Source: an uncultured Coriobacteriaceae bacterium
GTDB lineage: Bacteria > Actinomycetota > Coriobacteriia > Coriobacteriales > UMGS124
Assembly (NCBI GenBank): GCA_900555105.1
Contig: USJP01000013.1
Coordinates: forward strand, 1-12,985
Reading direction: 5' to 3'
DNA: 12,985 nt
The translations under genes and the position numbers were made by a program. Shown here one piece after another: positions 12,863 through 12,985 of the stretch. Within the stretch, counting starts at the first letter, position 1. Each line of letters begins with the position of its first letter. Under the pieces are notes generated by a model, which saw only the letters and a list, made by a program, of their open reading frames with translations, searched no databases and was not told the DNA's origin.

Positions 12863-12947
12863 TGGTGGGCGCTCTAGGATTCGAACCTAGGTAGGCAAAG
12901 CCAACGGGTTTACAGCCCGTCCCCATTAACCACTCGGGCAAACGCCC
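12863..12947 (-). tRNA. tRNA-Tyr (GTA), CCA encoded
   Basis: The minus strand folds as a class II tRNA. Acceptor stem is GGGCGTT with AGCGCCC (7 bp, one G-U); D arm is CCCGAGTGG...GGG; anticodon stem is ACGGG/CCCGT with loop CTGTAAA, anticodon GTA; then comes a long variable arm (TTGGCTTTGCCTAC region) as expected for bacterial tyrosine tRNA; T arm is CTAGG-TTCGAAT-CCTAG. Discriminator A is followed by encoded CCA (12863-12865). It decodes UAC and UAU. It has its own terminator. Confidence 0.95.
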
Positions 12948-12985
12948 ATCCTTATAACAAAAGCCCCAATGGACTTGTTGTTAAA

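Noticed and set aside
12951..12956. TATAAG as the -10 box of tRNA-Tyr
   Set aside because: Transcription would begin inside the mature tRNA (near 12944), so it cannot be its promoter.

Overview
The window looks like chromosomal DNA from a high-GC, anaerobic gut actinobacterium of the class Coriobacteriia, probably family Eggerthellaceae (inference). The grounds are three: Tat-exported FAD 'fumarate-reductase-like' flavoproteins next to a LuxR regulator with a polytopic membrane N-terminus, which is a signature arrangement of Eggerthella-type genomes; a desulfoferrodoxin-type superoxide reductase, typical of anaerobes; and GC-rich codon third positions throughout. The genus cannot be fixed from sequence alone.

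Left part (1-4032): a cut-off Tat-exported flavoprotein gene (minus), a membrane LuxR regulator (minus) and a complete Tat-exported flavoprotein (plus, divergent from the regulator). The likely logic is that the membrane regulator senses a substrate or redox cue and controls one or both extracytoplasmic reductases, which would reduce an organic electron acceptor. Candidate operators are a pair of near-identical palindromes upstream of the first flavoprotein and a helically phased GGGTGAC direct repeat between the divergent genes. A strong terminator closes the second flavoprotein gene.

Middle (4033-5495): an accessory-looking stretch with four degenerate 39-40 bp tandem repeats, a small solitary XRE regulator with a dyad operator on its promoter and no visible Shine-Dalgarno, a hairpin, and an AT-rich block with three copies of a 19-bp dyad motif that also reads as an 83-bp element with 13-bp terminal inverted repeats. 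Then come the desulfoferrodoxin gene (minus) and a candidate small membrane-protein ORF just downstream of dapA whose internal ATG sits in a hairpin loop.

Right part, all minus strand: dapA (lysine/diaminopimelate synthesis); a two-gene unit of a Tat-exported DUF3160 protein followed 15 nt later by an anchored CapA-family protein; a small alarmone synthetase (ppGpp-type, RelQ-like); an orphan ParA-like ATPase with a changed Walker A motif; and a tRNA-Tyr(GTA) with encoded CCA and a strong terminator. Read in transcription order (right to left) the block is tRNA-Tyr, ParA-like, alarmone synthetase, DUF3160, CapA, dapA, small ORF, desulfoferrodoxin. No CRISPR array, transposase, phage gene or rRNA was found.
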